The notes: generated by a model from the sequence alone, not told the origin. 64,000 nucleotides of DNA from Cristatella mucedo (GCA_009760855.2 WPIO01000094.1:436001-500000); one strand, 5' to 3'. Counted from the first letter of the stretch, positions 1 through 12,355 are shown. Program-made: numbers and translations.

Positions 1-440
1 TGAGAGTCGCAGTCGCCGCATCTCAAGATTTCTCACGACCTGCTCCAAGCCAAGTAACTCGTCGACTTCAAGGTCACTTTCCCACCCTTACAGGGCCGTT
101 AACTTTTTGACTCTACCCTACTAATTAGAATCACTACTCCACCAATGTAGTACCTGTCACTTTTCATAATCTAATGCTTATATTTACTTCTTACTAACAT
201 GAGATCCTTTAGATGCCCGACCTTGTTTATTATGCTCCCGAAAACTGGAACTTATTTCCGCTCTTGCATCACGACATCCCTTTTCTTCACCTCATGTTAA
301 AGAAACTCGAAACGCTTGTTTGAATCTCAGAATTTAGTGGGTAGATGGAGTTCCCCACGTATATACTTGGGTGCATTGACACTGTGCCTGTAGCCAGCAA
401 ACTTATTGGCGTGCTGAACCACTACATTTTACTCGTGTCA
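1..440 (+). mobile_element. LINE A relic, 3' part, degenerate
   Basis: Diverged stretches match the sense strand of LINE A seen better at 23410-23930 and 44790-45440. They include the 'tcgacttcaaggt' segment near 65, the 'tattatgctcccgaaa' segment near 228 and the 'gacactgtgcctgtagcca' segment near 378. No open frame survives. Confidence 0.5.
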
Positions 441-1618
441 GGCAATGCTTGTTGTCATTGAAGATGCTACAACTAACAATTTAATATTGCTTCTTGTTCA
501 GGGAATTTAAAGTACCTAAAAAAGACTGAAATATCTTAGAGAGCTATACCAAATGTACTTTTATTGTCATCGAAATTTCCGGAATTGTAGTCCAATCCGA
601 ATCAACCTTTTGGGTAACCATATATGCAAATTAGACAAAACAATTGCTGTGGACGTTTAGGGACTGACAAAAATTTTGATAGCGTTAGCTTGCCCTTGAG
701 TGTTTGGAGAACCACATCAGCTCATGGCCCATGTTTGGGTGGTTACGACAAAAAAAAGAGTAATTGGAGACTCTAGCTTAGTCGGGCTCTGATTCATCAG
801 CCATCGGCCGTAATTTTCCACTCGCCGTGGAATAGAAGAGTCGGAAGTTAGAGAGATGAACGTTTTCTTTGTATATAAATCCCATAAATTCTTATTGCAT
901 GGTTGGATACGAAGGTGACAAGCCATGGTTGCTGTTAGATGTTGTTTGGAGCTCTATGCTTTGATGCGGATAGCTACAGTAAGTGAATTCAGAGGCTAAA
1001 GAAATGGTGTCTAATTTTATTCTTGAATGTCTCTGCATCGACAGAGCGTAATTGTAGCATCACGTCACCTACATTCACTTGAAGCAATGTACTTAACTGC
1101 AGTTCAACCATGGTAGCCAACGATTGGAGAACTGTTTATTCTTAATTGATCGACTATTTCGGTTTAATGATAACGATAGCTCAATATACATTGTGGCACG
1201 GAGCTATTTTAGAGAGTACAACTGAAAATAAACTTTAGTTAATTATAAACTGTAAACTGTTTGTTGTAAATTCTCGGGTGTTCTGGCAATTTTAAACTTT
1301 TTAACTATCTGGAATATTTAATGCAACCATCTAAACTTTCGCCTAAATACGAATATTTGATAAAACTATAACCTTATCAAAATTACCCTTTATAATATTA
1401 ATGATTAGCAATGAATAAATTAGTAACCAGTGACTCATGCTTATTATCATGCTTATTGTCAAACTCAATAAGATCTCGTGTATTGTTAATTCTTTACTAT
1501 TTTAATTGTGCATCACTGGTGCACGGTAATGTCTTCATCACACATTGAAAGGTAATTAATTGCTGAACGGATAGCACCTTGAATAAAAAAGTGATGTAGA
1601 CAATTGCTCTAAACTTAC
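441..1618. other. Intronic or flanking DNA, nothing recognised
   Basis: AT-rich DNA left of the last recognised REJ exon. No exon with both a splice acceptor and a donor in a compatible phase was found, and no repeat family was recognised. Further 3' exons of the gene may lie here or beyond the window. Confidence 0.5.
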
Positions 1619-1785
1619 CTTGCAAGTCACTATTACCGTTGCCTTAGTTCCAATAGCATCAGTAGCCCTTAGAGTGACATTAACGGTGAAGTTTTGGGAT
1701 GCTATTCCTTGTGGAAGAGTAAAGCCAGCTCCAATTCTTATTAAGCTTTCGTCCGCTCTGACCCATGTATATGAGCTTGCTTCCA
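1619..1785 (-). CDS. REJ-domain exon (C-terminal part of the recognised REJ region)
   Basis: The minus-strand exon is bounded by acceptor ctcag before 1785 (phase 1) and donor gtaagt after 1619 (phase 0). It encodes about 56 residues: an YTW motif, then a stretch with LPQG, then NFTVNVTLRATDAIGTK and a terminal VTCK. The order Leu-Pro-x-Gly, alternating beta-strand Val/Thr residues and Asp-x-x-Gly is typical of the latter part of REJ or a PKD-like beta-sandwich. Two N-glycosylation sequons are present (NFT, NVT). Its incoming phase 1 does not match the outgoing phase 0 of exon 14449-14647, so an exon between them is missing. Confidence 0.65.
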
Positions 1786-2868
1786 CTGAGTAACCAAGCT
1801 GAAGCGATTAGCGTAAATTCATTTTGTTATTTACTTATGGAATACAGATTGCAACCGGAGTTAATTTTTATCAATGAAAGATGGTCTTAGATGTTCACCT
1901 TATTCGACTCGCTTGGAATAACGATCTAGCAATCGATTGACAATAATCTAGTAAAGTTGCATTGATTAGAGTTGCCACTAATTAAATAGTAAACGCCCTA
2001 AGCATAACGACTTCGACAATGCAAATATTAATCTCTTATCAGATAGAGGGACTGGACTGCCCTAAAAGTCCTAAAATTACAAAGCTCGACTAATATTCAA
2101 GCACCTGTGCTATCATGAACCTTTTTAAAAGTGCTCCTCTGTCTACTTGTTCTCCTACAGTTTTCAGCAGCATCGGATCTCCAGCGTTTCCTTCATACCA
2201 TTGAACTTTTTTTATAGTTCCTACCTGTATAGCCTGGTCGCCTCTACCTAATAACGGAATACTTCTAGTTATTCATAGTACTATTGGGTAACTATGGGTA
2301 TCACCCTGAGCGCAACTCTAGCATGCTTGCCTAAGAAGGACACTTTTAAGGAGTGTTCTGTCATCTTTACAAGAGAATATTCACGCTGCTAACAAATGTT
2401 GTGGTAATACTCTCGAAGGTATTCGTGGTGTGATACTCCAGAAATGCATTTGCATAAGGCCCACTACTAACTTACTAACAGTTTCTTTACTTTTCAGATT
2501 CTAATATCGACGGATTTCGTAAAAAAATTACGTTCCACACGAGCATGTTTTTTAGCCCTTATGTTAGAATCCGGTTGCAGTGACTCTTTTCACCTAGATT
2601 AAGAAGCCAGGTCTTCCTTGCATTTTCATGCTCCAGTCTATCTATCTGGACTAGGCCTTACTGCCAGGCGGGTTACATATGAATTCCACCAAATACAATT
2701 AATTCATTGGGAAACCAGAATGACAAACTCAGCCAGTATTATCAACATAGAACATTCATTCTGCTAATAATTAATTTTTATTAAATTTGATAAAGGGCCG
2801 AATTGAACTCAATTTTATTTTATGAAATTTAAATTGGCTGTTTAGTATGCGTGATCAAACGGTTAGTA
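1786..2868. other. Intron, nothing firm recognised
   Basis: AT-rich intron sequence right of the 1619-1785 exon. Short ORFs here lack convincing splice sites. Some blurred resemblance to LINE A may exist near 2100-2400, but it is too weak to call. Confidence 0.4.
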
Positions 2869-3880
2869 GTCACATGCTAAATGAACAACAGAAATAAAAT
2901 TGTTAGGGACGAGACCCACAGGATCATCATGCAAACATGGTTAGTGGCAGCACGTCCATTGTCGGCAAGCATAAGCATGAAGGACGAATCATGTGGATCC
3001 ACTAAATGCTGTGATTAAGATATGTTTTTGGAGTTTTTTTTTAATGCAGTCAAGTAAGGAGATACCGTGACACAAGTCATGAGTTAGTTTCTAGATTTTG
3101 GAGCATATCAACTAAAGGAACAGTCTCTAAATAATTAAGGTGTTTTCGAGGTATAGAAGACAAAGTATAGTCCTTAAAGCTATTTGTATGATGCTTAGCC
3201 TGCTGAGCGATTGGATCGTCAAGGTAGGTGGCTGCTGAAGAACGAATGGCCCTCAAAATGAGTGATTAAACCAGTAAGGCAAATAATTGCTTAACTGGGA
3301 TTCAGTGTAATTCAATGTGAAGTGATGAGATTTGGCAGCTGAGACGCTCACCACCGATAAGCCTAGCTCCAGAGCTTTGCTTTAGTTGTTAGATCCTCTA
3401 TGAACGGCAGGTAAGCCAACAGTATGTGAGGTAGAGAAGCCAAGACGGGATGTCACAAAGGTATTAATTAATTTATATGTGGTAACTCCATCTAAGCGTT
3501 CCGAATTTAAGCAATTTCATATAGCTGAGAGTAGTCAGACTTGAACTTGGAGCTGACTTGGTCGTCCGGTGGGAGGTCACTTCGGAAAATGACACCTATA
3601 TTTCGTGTCGATTAAACTGGAAATATTGGGTGCAGTCGATTATGTGATTTAACCTCTTCGATTTCTCAACCTCACTTGGTTTGCCCGGAACAAGTTATTT
3701 TTTAGGTACCGTTAAATCCATGAAGTATTGTTGTCATCCACGCGCAGACGTAAACAATTCATGCAGCCAGTGAGTTAGGAGAATTCACATCACTGAAGGG
3801 CTATGGGTGATCGAAACTAAGGTATAACTGAATGTCATTTGCTTGTAGCTGAAAGCCAAAAATGATTAGATATTCTTAGT
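2869..3880 (-). mobile_element. LINE A relic, 3' third, antisense to the window
   Basis: From about 2900 the plus strand reads the complement of the LINE A 3' region, with the 'agcatgcaaatgtggttagtggcagc' block in degenerate form. It runs on through the counterpart of the reverse transcriptase C-terminus and stops near the YADD counterpart at 3850-3880. It follows the same order as 4850-5790 in the better copy. It is heavily mutated, with no usable frame. Confidence 0.7.
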
Positions 3881-3999
3881 AACCCGTTTTGCACTATGAT
3901 TTCTCGTCGGCTTAGTAAAAAGTGCTGCAGCTATCTCTCTAACTATACATTTTGACGTGAGGACAGTGCCGGAAAGCTAGGCCAGCTTGCCCATTTCAT

Positions 4000-4690
4000 T
4001 GTACAGGTGCTGTTGACATGCACAGCTAACACAATAAACATGTCTTATCGCTTGCTTAAGGCCAGGTCATGTCCCAGCACCTTCCGAAATTGCTAAGGTG
4101 AAGCCACTTATCCAGAAAGCAATACTAGAGGGAGAGAAATTGAGCTGCTTTAGCCCAGGCATCCTCTTACCGGTCCTATCAAAGTAGCTGGAATGAGTCG
4201 TGGCCGACCAGCTAAACTCCTGTATTAAAACTTCAAATCTTTTTGGGTGTTTTATTCTGGTTATTAAGCTAATCCATTCAAAGACTCACAATAGCTTCGG
4301 GTGTGCGATCTAATTAGGAATGCAGGCTTAGGTAGAATTTCCCAGCTCGTGTTGCTTCATTTTACTGGAGCTGTCGATATTTCCGGTCAAATAGTCTTCT
4401 TTAGAGATTCCCATCTTGCCTAGGGATGGCAGGTACTGCATCGCAATGTTTCCCTTATTATTTCACTAGGAGACTCAGGAGTATTTAAGTGAATAGAAAA
4501 TATCATCTGACGATCTTCTGAAATATGAGGTACCTCAGGTCTCCAGGCTTGGTCTGGTTTTCCCAGTTTATACCCTTCTTCTGGACTATGTGATTGCCAG
4601 GCACAAGCTTGGCTTTCACTTTTATGCAGACGACACTCTTTTTAGCTTTGCTTTGATCTCTGCTTGCCGACTCGGCTCCGATCACTTACT
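4000..4690 (+). mobile_element. LINE A reverse transcriptase fragment, sense, left half of a split copy
   Basis: Plus-strand sequence matches the sense strand of the LINE A RT core, including the 'ggtcatgtcccag' block near 4065 and the 'gaggtacctcaggtctccag' block near 4526. The latter corresponds to the VPQGS motif, and a YADDT-like codon run follows near 4624-4640. The match stops abruptly at about 4690, where the oppositely oriented LINE A copy begins. It resumes near 8270, so this copy was interrupted by a later insertion. Confidence 0.75.
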
Positions 4691-5078
4691 GCATTTATTT
4701 TTATAAAAAAATGCAATTAATAAAGTGCCCTCAGAGATCTTAATCTCTTTCTAGGCGCTTTAAATTTGCTGCTAAGTGAAATGCAATTGAATGGTAAGTA
4801 AAATCATGCTTGAAAAACAAACGAAATGAATAATATGGTTAGGGGTGACATGCACAGGGTCAGCATGCACATTTGGTTAGTGGCAGCATGCACTATTTCA
4901 GCTCGCATAAGGACTTCAAGACGAATCACAGGGACCCACTAAATGCTGTCCTAAATAAGTAATTTTAAGTTCCTTTTAAATGTGGTCCAGTCAGGGGACG
5001 TTCTGACGCAGGTCGGAGGGAGTTCCAGGCTTTGGCAGCATACGAACTAAATGCACGGTCTCCAAAAGACTTAAGGTT

Positions 5079-6366
5079 TCAATGAGGTATTTGTAGACTT
5101 TTGGATTCCGAAAAGCGGGTGGTGCGATGCTTGGCCTGACGGGGTAGCATATCTGAGATATAGGCCGGAATCGTAAAATAAAGGGACCTAAAAATGAGGG
5201 ACAGAACCTTGAAGTCAATCCGTTGCTTGACTGGTAGCCTGAGCAGTTCGGCGAAACGTGAAGTAATGTGGCAACAGCGAAGCTCACGGCAGACATGCCT
5301 AGCTGCAGAGTTTTGCACCAGCTGCAATCGCCTGATCGCACATGCTGGTAGGCCAGTAAACGGTGAATTTCTGAAGTCGAGACGGGATGTCACAAATGCA
5401 CAGATCAACTTGGACGTGGTATCCTCATCTAAGCAAGCCCGAAGTTTAGCAATGTTATGTAGCTCAAAGTAGGTAGACTTGACTCTGTAGCTGGCGTGGT
5501 CGTCTAAACAGAGGTCGCTTTGGAATATGACACCTAGATTTCGAGCTGAATCAACCGGAGATATGCTGGCAGAGCCAATTTTGAGAGTCAGCCTTTCCAA
5601 ACTCTGAATCATACTGGGTTTGCCCATAACTAGTAAGTTAGTTTTATTATAGTTTAGTTTTAGAAAATGTGCTGCCATCCATGTGCGGATGTCATCAACT
5701 CATGCAACAAGTGAGTTGAGAAAAGTTGAGGTGCTCGAAGGCTGGGAGGGATCGAAGCAATGGTATAACTGAGTGTCATCCGCATAGAAGCGAAATCCTA
5801 GATCGTGCATGGAAATCACATTAGCACGAGCGAGAGTATAAACCGTGAAAAGAACCGGACCTAGCATGGAGCCCTGAGGTACTTCATATTTCAGAGGTAC
5901 TTCAGATGATCTTTGTTTATTCATGTCAATACTCTGAGGATCCCTCCGAGATAGGACCTGAACCACTGCAGAGCAGTGCCAGTGATGCCTAGACGAGATG
6001 AGAGGCGCTCTGGAAGAACTTTGTGATCAATGGTATCCGAAGCTGCCGAAATATCGAGCAAAAATAGAGAGACACTATACCCATGTCTTCATTCCTAAGT
6101 AGTTCGTTGTATACCTTAAGCAATGCTGACTCTGTGGAGTAATTAGCTCTAAAGCCTGACTGGAACTTACTAGCAAGGTGTGAGGTTTCAATATATGAGT
6201 TCAGCTGGTCTGCCACTATCCGTTCCAGTGTCTTCGATAGCAATGGTAGAAGGGAGACTGGGCGGTAGTTGCTCAAGTTCTCTTGGTCCAGTGTAGCTTT
6301 CTTGAGAATTGGCCTGACTACAGCTTTTTTGAAAGGCACTGGGACATGACCTGAGGCCAATAACAT
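5079..6366 (-). pseudogene. LINE A reverse transcriptase, frameshifted
   Basis: Three successive minus-strand frames (6366-5989, 5966-5700, 5678-5079) together spell a non-LTR reverse transcriptase. The first carries SNYRPVSLLPLLSKTLERI and SGFRANYSTESAL. The second carries VPQGSMLGPVLF and the catalytic motif YADDTQLY, with YADD at 5775-5786. The third carries ARNLGVIF and the RLDFRNSPFTGLP block of the thumb/C-terminal region. The active-site aspartates survive, but the frame changes mean no full protein can be made. The RT would reverse-transcribe the element's own RNA at a nicked target site. Confidence 0.9.
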
Positions 6367-7189
6367 ATTAATGATGTTACTTATGCATGGTGGCAGCAGA
6401 TCAATGCACTGTAGGAGCAGGATGGTGGGAATAGGGTCCAGAGGACTTGCTGTCTTCGTTGATTAAGATACGAACTTTAGGACTAGATCACTAGTGAACC
6501 GCCTAAATGCAGACAATGAGGTGCAGCTAGGAACCGAGGAATAGCATTCTAGTGGGAAGGTTGTCATAGCAGGGATGGATTTCGTGATATTGTCTGTCGG
6601 CAAAAAGAATCGAGAGAAGCGATCGGCTAGATCATCATTAGGATCATCAGGTAAGGAGCAAATCTGGGAATGGATGAGGAGATGGTTTGTTGTCGACATC
6701 TGCATTTTTGGATTGTATATCTGTGATTCGACAATGTATCTATAAAAGCTAGACATGGCCTTTGCTAGCAATGATTGGTACGATCAACAGTTGCCTTCAT
6801 ATGCCTGTTAATCGACAGTTAGTCCGGATCTTTTGAATGTTTTTTCAAGCTTTCGTTTAGCAGACTTGGCTAGTTTAATGTCTGTGATAAACCATAGGCC
6901 ATCTGGGCGGGGGGATCACAGTTCGCTTTGTCAGAGGTGCAAACTCGTCGAGCGTGTGTACCGTCATGTTGTAGCTATCTATCAATGATGATGGATTGGA
7001 GGGAGGACTGAGCAGCCGAGGTGAAGCAGATATTCTCGCACGGACAGCATCGATGTCAAGGGTCTTGAGGTTTTGCAATTCACAGGTTATATCAGAAGAG
7101 GATGTGGACACACGCTGTACATAGAATGAGATCTGCATGTGGTCTGATAAGCAGGATTTAGTAATAGTTGATGATGACAATGTGCAGTT

Positions 7190-7760
7190 TTATGAGAAAA
7201 TCTGGTCGAATGTGTGATCCTTGATGTGGGTAGGGCCTTGCACATGACCCACAAGAGACGATGAGTCAGTTAATGCACGAAATTCGGTGCTGAAAGCGTC
7301 AGATAAGTTATCAAGGTGAACGTGGAAATTCCTCATAACGAGGAAGGATCGATTTCTTGAGCACATAATCGAAATAAGATCGGAGAAATCTGAGATAAAG
7401 GAGAATTTGGTACCTGACGGGCGATAAACTACTGCCACTATCAGTAGCTTGTTTTCGAATGAGACCAAGACAATTGATTCAAAAGACGGCTTCGAGGGTA
7501 CCACAAATGGCTCGAAGTTGAATTTCGAGCTCACAATAATAGCAACTCCACCTCCAGTTTTGATTGATTTAGGGGTGTGAAAGAACGAGAAACCAGATGA
7601 CGTAGCCTCTTTAATTGTCGGGCAATTTATTGATTCCAGCCAAGTTTCGGTTAGGGCGAGCAGGTCGATACCATTTTAAGAAATAAGGTCGCTTATTACT
7701 AGAGGTTTATTGCACATTGAGCGATGATTCCAAAGGAACGCTGTAAGTCTGGCTCATGGA
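7190..7760 (-). pseudogene. LINE A apurinic-type endonuclease domain, broken
   Basis: The minus strand encodes LLALTETWLESIN, with the catalytic Glu of the APE-like endonuclease. GGGVAIIVSS, VAVVYRPSG and a FHVHLD motif follow. An in-frame stop lies just before this block at about 7676-7678. The usual GDFN-type motif reads MRNFHVHLD, so the expected Gly-Asp pair is lost. A DHTFDQIFS segment near 7195 matches the closing motif of the fold. Both changes argue that the nuclease is dead. Confidence 0.8.
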
Positions 7761-8269
7761 GTTACAACTGGCCTGATGCACCACTAAGTTAGAGAGATTT
7801 ACAGTGATGCATCTGGGGGAGCGTGCTGAGGGGTTCGAGACAATGTTAGGAATACTAACCGAGCGGGTACTCAGCTCGATGTTCCTATCCAAGGAGCAGC
7901 TTCCGAGCTGGCCATTCCGGCTACCGAGGCGGCTACTGGGGGTTTTGTTTTGTTAATGCATGGTTATTGAATCTTAGCAACAACATTAATATCAAGGAAT
8001 GCATTTTATCTGCGATGACGAAGCGATAACAGCTGCATACGATCATAACTAACTAGCAGGAAACTAGCTGCTGGCGTAGCTAAGGCAGCTGCTAGTGTGG
8101 GAGACCCAGCAGCCCTAAGTGATAAGCATATAGATGTCCAGGGGCACGTAATTTATTTGATGATGTCCCCAGATAGACGGCTGCACACTTTTAGGGGTTA
8201 AGGGTTTATTGAATGTTGATGAAATAAAATTTATATTTGAGTAAATAACCAAGTGCGTTTCTGAAAGTA

Positions 8270-8500
8270 GAAAGGCTATAGCCGGAAATTGACCCTGCCA
8301 TCACATTTCCTGTTGAATCAGCAAGAAATCTAGGTGACTCACTTCAAAGAGACTTTCATTAAATTTTCAATTGGGTCCACAGTAAAGTCTACCCACTTTC
8401 ATCCTCATAAAATCGCTAAGATTCCCGCTAGTTTAAACAGAAATACCACATTTAAGTAGCCCTTGCATCTTGGAAATCCCGGACATAACGACCAGGTGAA
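8270..8500 (+). mobile_element. LINE A fragment, sense, right half of the split copy
   Basis: Plus-strand sequence ('gaatcagcaagaaatctagg' near 8317, then 'aaagtctacccactttc') matches the sense strand of the RT C-terminal segment encoding DSARNLGV and the KSTYF block. It continues in the orientation of the 4000-4690 fragment, from which the 4695-7960 element separates it. About 300 bases of the expected sequence between the halves are missing. Confidence 0.65.
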
Positions 8501-8529
8501 TGTTAGTCAGGAGAGTTTTGCATGGCTCA

Positions 8530-10945
8530 CTCAGACAAAGCGGATTTCGGTACCTATTCGGTAGCCGACAGACGTCGTCTCATACAACAAAGTGAAAGTG
8601 GAAAGCATAGTTAAGTCAGGAAAGGGGATGAGGTAGTGAGTAGCTCGGAAGTAGTAGCTCAGGACCACTGAAAAGAACGAGCCATAGTCGGCAGTAGGGG
8701 ATTAGTTGTCGTTGCAAAAAAATTGCAGAAGCGAGTTCCACACTCTATGACCTGCAGTGCTAGAGTATCTGTCGCCAAAGGCCTTTAAGCCCTGGAATGG
8801 AACAGCTAATTTATTGTCCATGCAGGACCTGAGGGCGCAAAGCGGCTGAAACTAGTGCAGCAGTCCATCTAGGTACGAAGGAGCAAAGCCCTGGCGGGCT
8901 TTGTGGGTCAGCGAAAGAACTTTGCTCTGTTTCCGTGGCTCAAACGGCATTCATCCTAGCTCTTTTAGCAAAGTAGACACGTGCTCAAACCGCTGGGACT
9001 TGAAGACTAGCATTTCAGCCATATTCTTAGTCAGTTGCAGTGGTATAATAGCTTTCATTGGGAGCCCAGCTAAAAAGGAATTAAAATAATCAAGCCGGGA
9101 CAGAACTGAGGAGCTAGTTATATTTTGACAAGCAACTCTGGGAAACAGCTCCTACTCTTGGTTGGGGATAGGACGTGATGGCTAGCTGTAGAAGCAGTCT
9201 CCTGAATGAGCATTTAAAATTGTGGGAGCAGTTGAAAATGACACCTAAACTTAAACACGTGGTGATGGTCGCACTATCGAATCACCAATTAAAAGAGCTA
9301 AGCCATTTAATCCACCGACGAGCTTAAGGTGTCCTGTGAGAAGCAGTTCCGTTTTATCATCTATTAATTTCAGGAAGTTTTCCTAGATCCAGAATCGAAT
9401 ATTGGCGAGGCAAGCATTAAGTTTCTCAGTTTTGGAAGCCGATTACGACGGTTTGAATGACTAATACAACTGAGTATCGTCAGCATAAAAGTGATATCCC
9501 ATTCTACGGGCAATAATCACTTTTCCCAGAGGTTGTATATACATGGAGAACAGCAAGGGACCAAGTACAGACCCTTGAGGGACTCCAGAGGTGACCCTTC
9601 TCGTGTATGAGACTTTACCCCCACACGACACGGATTGAACATCATTAGACAAGTACGATTTAAACCACACCAGTGCTTCCTCTGCCTGACCGATCGTTGT
9701 TTACTATCGTTCAAGCAGAACTTAATGATCAATTTTGCCGAAGGAGGCAGACAGATCTAGCAGAGCCAGGGCAGCGACATTACCGTTGTCATTACCATGT
9801 AGAATATCATTGCTAACATGGAGGAGAGCAGTTTCAGTGGATTGCTGACTCTTAAACCCTAATTGAAATGTTTCGGGGAAGTTCTGGTATTATCAATATG
9901 TTCAACCGGCTGCGTATCAAATATTTTTATAGGAATCTTTGACAAGAAAGGAAAAAGGGAAACTGAGCGAGAGATTGAAAGGACCTCTCTATCTAAGCTA
10001 GGCTTTTTAATTATGTGGCTAACGATTATCATTTTGAAGGACTTGGGGACGACCCTTTTTCCATGAGAAGCATTGTCGAAAATCTTGGTTATGGCAGGGC
10101 TATGTTGGTCTGCTTGTGAAGACCACAGGGATGAAGGTGTAGATTCTTCAGCAGATAAGCTCTTTTAGCTAGACCTTATTAAGGTAGCCACATAACATGC
10201 TGAAACCTCGGAGAACCTTTTAATGAAGGTCACTGGTTGTGGATCAGCGATTGCTTTAGTCGTTGGGGGCTTAATGGAGGCAGGGATGTGCTCAATTTCT
10301 TCAGTAAATAAGGCTGCAAACCTTTGGATTGAGCATTTAATATCTGGGGAGTCGGACCTCACAGCATTGGCCACTCAATGGTCAACAGTCTTATAAATCT
10401 GTTTAGGGTCTGACTGGCAGGAATTAAGCTTTAAAATGAAAAAAGAAGCCACGGGTTTTATAGGCTTTAGAGTGTAAACTCGATGGAAGTCTATGAAATT
10501 GATTAGATCTGCAGCAGACTACGATTTCTGGAAACGGCGTTTGAGCCAGTGCTTGACCCAGCCCATCTTTAGGAATTTCTGTGTAAATTGAAATGGATAT
10601 CCATGACTATGAGCATGGATAGAATGAATGAAAGCACGCTGTTCAAGAGCATTCCTGAATTTCATGTTTATCGCATTAGTGAGTGTTTCGAGGCTGCCGG
10701 TCGAGTCTGAATGCAGATCAACAAGACAGGCATCACAAACAGGTTTCAGAAACTTGTCTATGTTAATACTTTGAAAGTTACATCGTTTGGCTAGAACGAT
10801 ATTACCCTCTACCTACAAGGGAGCAGGAACAGTGAACGAGACCGAACAATTATCTAAGAGGGTCCGTGGGCAGACCACAAGGTCAGGGGAGGATATCCTT
10901 CGGGATCACGAGATCTAGAATGTGGCAAACGCAGTGGGTGGTGTG
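8530..10945 (-). mobile_element. LINE B, second CR1/L2-like family, defective
   Basis: The minus strand carries a second LINE family, distinguished by its own 3' region near 8560-8900 and shared with 43421-43887, 46095-47055 and 50265-50750. Further right come the RT core (9461-9732) and an N-terminal RT/linker region (10165-10374) that matches the sense copy at 60000-60400. Stops and frameshifts are scattered throughout. The distal 3' tail is missing or lost in this copy. Confidence 0.8.
9461..9732 (-). pseudogene. LINE B reverse transcriptase core fragment
   Basis: The minus strand encodes VTSGVPQGSVLGPLLFSMY followed by GYHFYADDTQLY, with the catalytic YADD at 9476-9487. Both are standard non-LTR RT motifs. 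The frame is only about 70 codons long and neighbouring RT blocks are in other frames, so the gene is broken. Confidence 0.85.
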
Positions 10946-11082
10946 ATTTACGTGTTGGACCAAACCAACCAAGCAAAAAAACAACAACACCCAGCCTACA
11001 TCTCAGATCTACTTCCCCATCACGCCAAGCAAAATAGAACGTGCTTTTCAGAACCTAACTGTTTAACCATGCCTCGTAATAA

Positions 11083-11760
11083 TAATAATAATAATAATAA
11101 CAATAATGCACTTGATCAAGCACCCTCAGAGAACTGAATCTCTCTCTAGGCGCTTTACATTTGCTGCAAAGGGAAATGCAATGAAATGGTATGTAATATC
11201 ATGCTTGATAAACAACAGAAATGAAAATAAAATGGTTAGGGGTGACATGGGCAGACTCAGCATGCAAATGTGGTCAGTGGCAGCCTGCACAGTGTCAGCA
11301 AACCCATGAAGGACGAATCGCACGGACCAACTAAATACTGTCCTAAATAGGTGTGTCTTTAAATTCATTTTAAATGTGGTCAGGTCAGGGAATGTTCTGA
11401 CGCGTTCTGACTGTTCCGAGCTCCAGGCTTTGGAAGCATAAGAACTACATGCACAGTCAACAAAGGATTTGAGGTTTGTAGGAGGTATTTGTAGACTGTT
11501 GGATTCCGAAAAGCTGGTGGTACGATGCTTGGTCTGATGGGGGAGTATATCTTGGAGATCGGCTGCAGCCAAAAAATGAAGTGACCTACACTGGGCGACA
11601 AAAACCTTGAAGTTATTCCGTTGGTTGACTGGTAGCCAGTGCAGGTCAGCGATAACTGGTGTAATGTGGCAACTGCGAGGCTGACGACAGACAAGTCCAA
11701 CTGTGAAGTTTTCCACTAGCCACAATCGCCTGATCGCACATGCCAGTAGGCCAGGAAGCC
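11083..11760 (-). mobile_element. LINE A 3' fragment with (ATT)n tail
   Basis: The tail starts at a (taa)n run at 11083-11100, followed by the family signature 'cttgatcaagcaccctcaga' and the 3' UTR. Minus-strand coding of the RT C-terminus follows (11725-11126: CHITPVIADLHWLPVNQR and YASKAWSSEQ). It is 5' truncated, as most copies here are. Confidence 0.85.
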
Positions 11761-11789
11761 ATAAGTTAGCTGTAAGTCGTACAAATTAC

Positions 11790-12190
11790 AAATAGCTTAA
11801 AACCTTGTCTTTACTTCGTGTGCTCTCAAATAATGAAACTCACCCCCTACTTGTGCCATGACATCTGCTGGCTTGACCAAATTTCAAAAGAAACTAAAAG
11901 TGAGCCTACTTAGTGTAGCATTTCGTTGGTCTCCGTAATTTTTCTTTAATGTGCCTTCTCTTGCTCACACTGTGCATTCTGCGAATAACTAAACTTGCAT
12001 GCTGGCCGTGTTTCTAACACCTCTAGCCGTGTTACTCTAGTTATGTATTGAGTTGAGTACTACCAACCTATTAATCGTGCTCCTTCGCAGCAAACGTGAA
12101 GTACTAATACTGATGTGCAGTTATCGGAGTGAGCTCCGTGAAATGCATTATTGTTTATATTATCCGATATTTCATTAAGGATCTTGCATT
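11790..12190 (+). mobile_element. LINE A relic, sense, very degenerate
   Basis: Scattered plus-strand matches to the LINE A 3' region occur: a 'tgacatctgctggcttgacc' segment, 'cctacttagtgtagcattt', and 'gcagcaaacgtgaagtac' near 12089. The orientation is opposite to that of 11083-11760. The call is weak because the identity is low. Confidence 0.4.
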
Positions 12191-12307
12191 ACAAATAGCT
12201 CCTGCAAGCACCCAGCTAGAAAGGAAGCTTGAATGAAACTGTATTACTCCTACTCTCTCTCACGCCCACATTAACACACACAGGTACTTATTCTTGCTTG
12301 CTCTGAC

Positions 12308-12311
<4 letters not shown>

Positions 12312-12353
<42 letters not shown>
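12312..12353. repeat. (CT)n microsatellite
   Basis: An uninterrupted CT dinucleotide tract that leads directly into the larger 12-bp array. Confidence 0.95.

Positions 12354-12355
<2 letters not shown>

Larger units (their letters stand above)
4695..7960 (-). mobile_element. LINE A, longest copy (CR1/L2-type non-LTR retrotransposon), defective
   Basis: This is the most complete LINE A copy. Reading from the right on the minus strand it has an endonuclease-like region (about 7760-7190), a linker, a reverse transcriptase region (about 6366-5079) and a roughly 380 bp 3' UTR. The 3' UTR ends in the shared tail at 4695-4760 ('aagcgcctagaaagagatt' sense) and a short A/T-rich terminus. Many stops and frameshifts break the coding. 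The 5' end is uncertain and could reach about 8250. The 3' tail recurs throughout the window and defines the family. The endonuclease and RT order, and the RT C-terminal block beginning ARNLGVIF, place it in the CR1/L2 group. Confidence 0.85.

Noticed and set aside
11106-11309. Plus-strand frame in a LINE A tail region
   Set aside because: It lies in the antisense of the LINE A 3' UTR and RT C-terminus and has no independent support. Similar shadows at 5194-5472, 8901-9089, 23456-23773 and 46543-46731 were dropped for the same reason.
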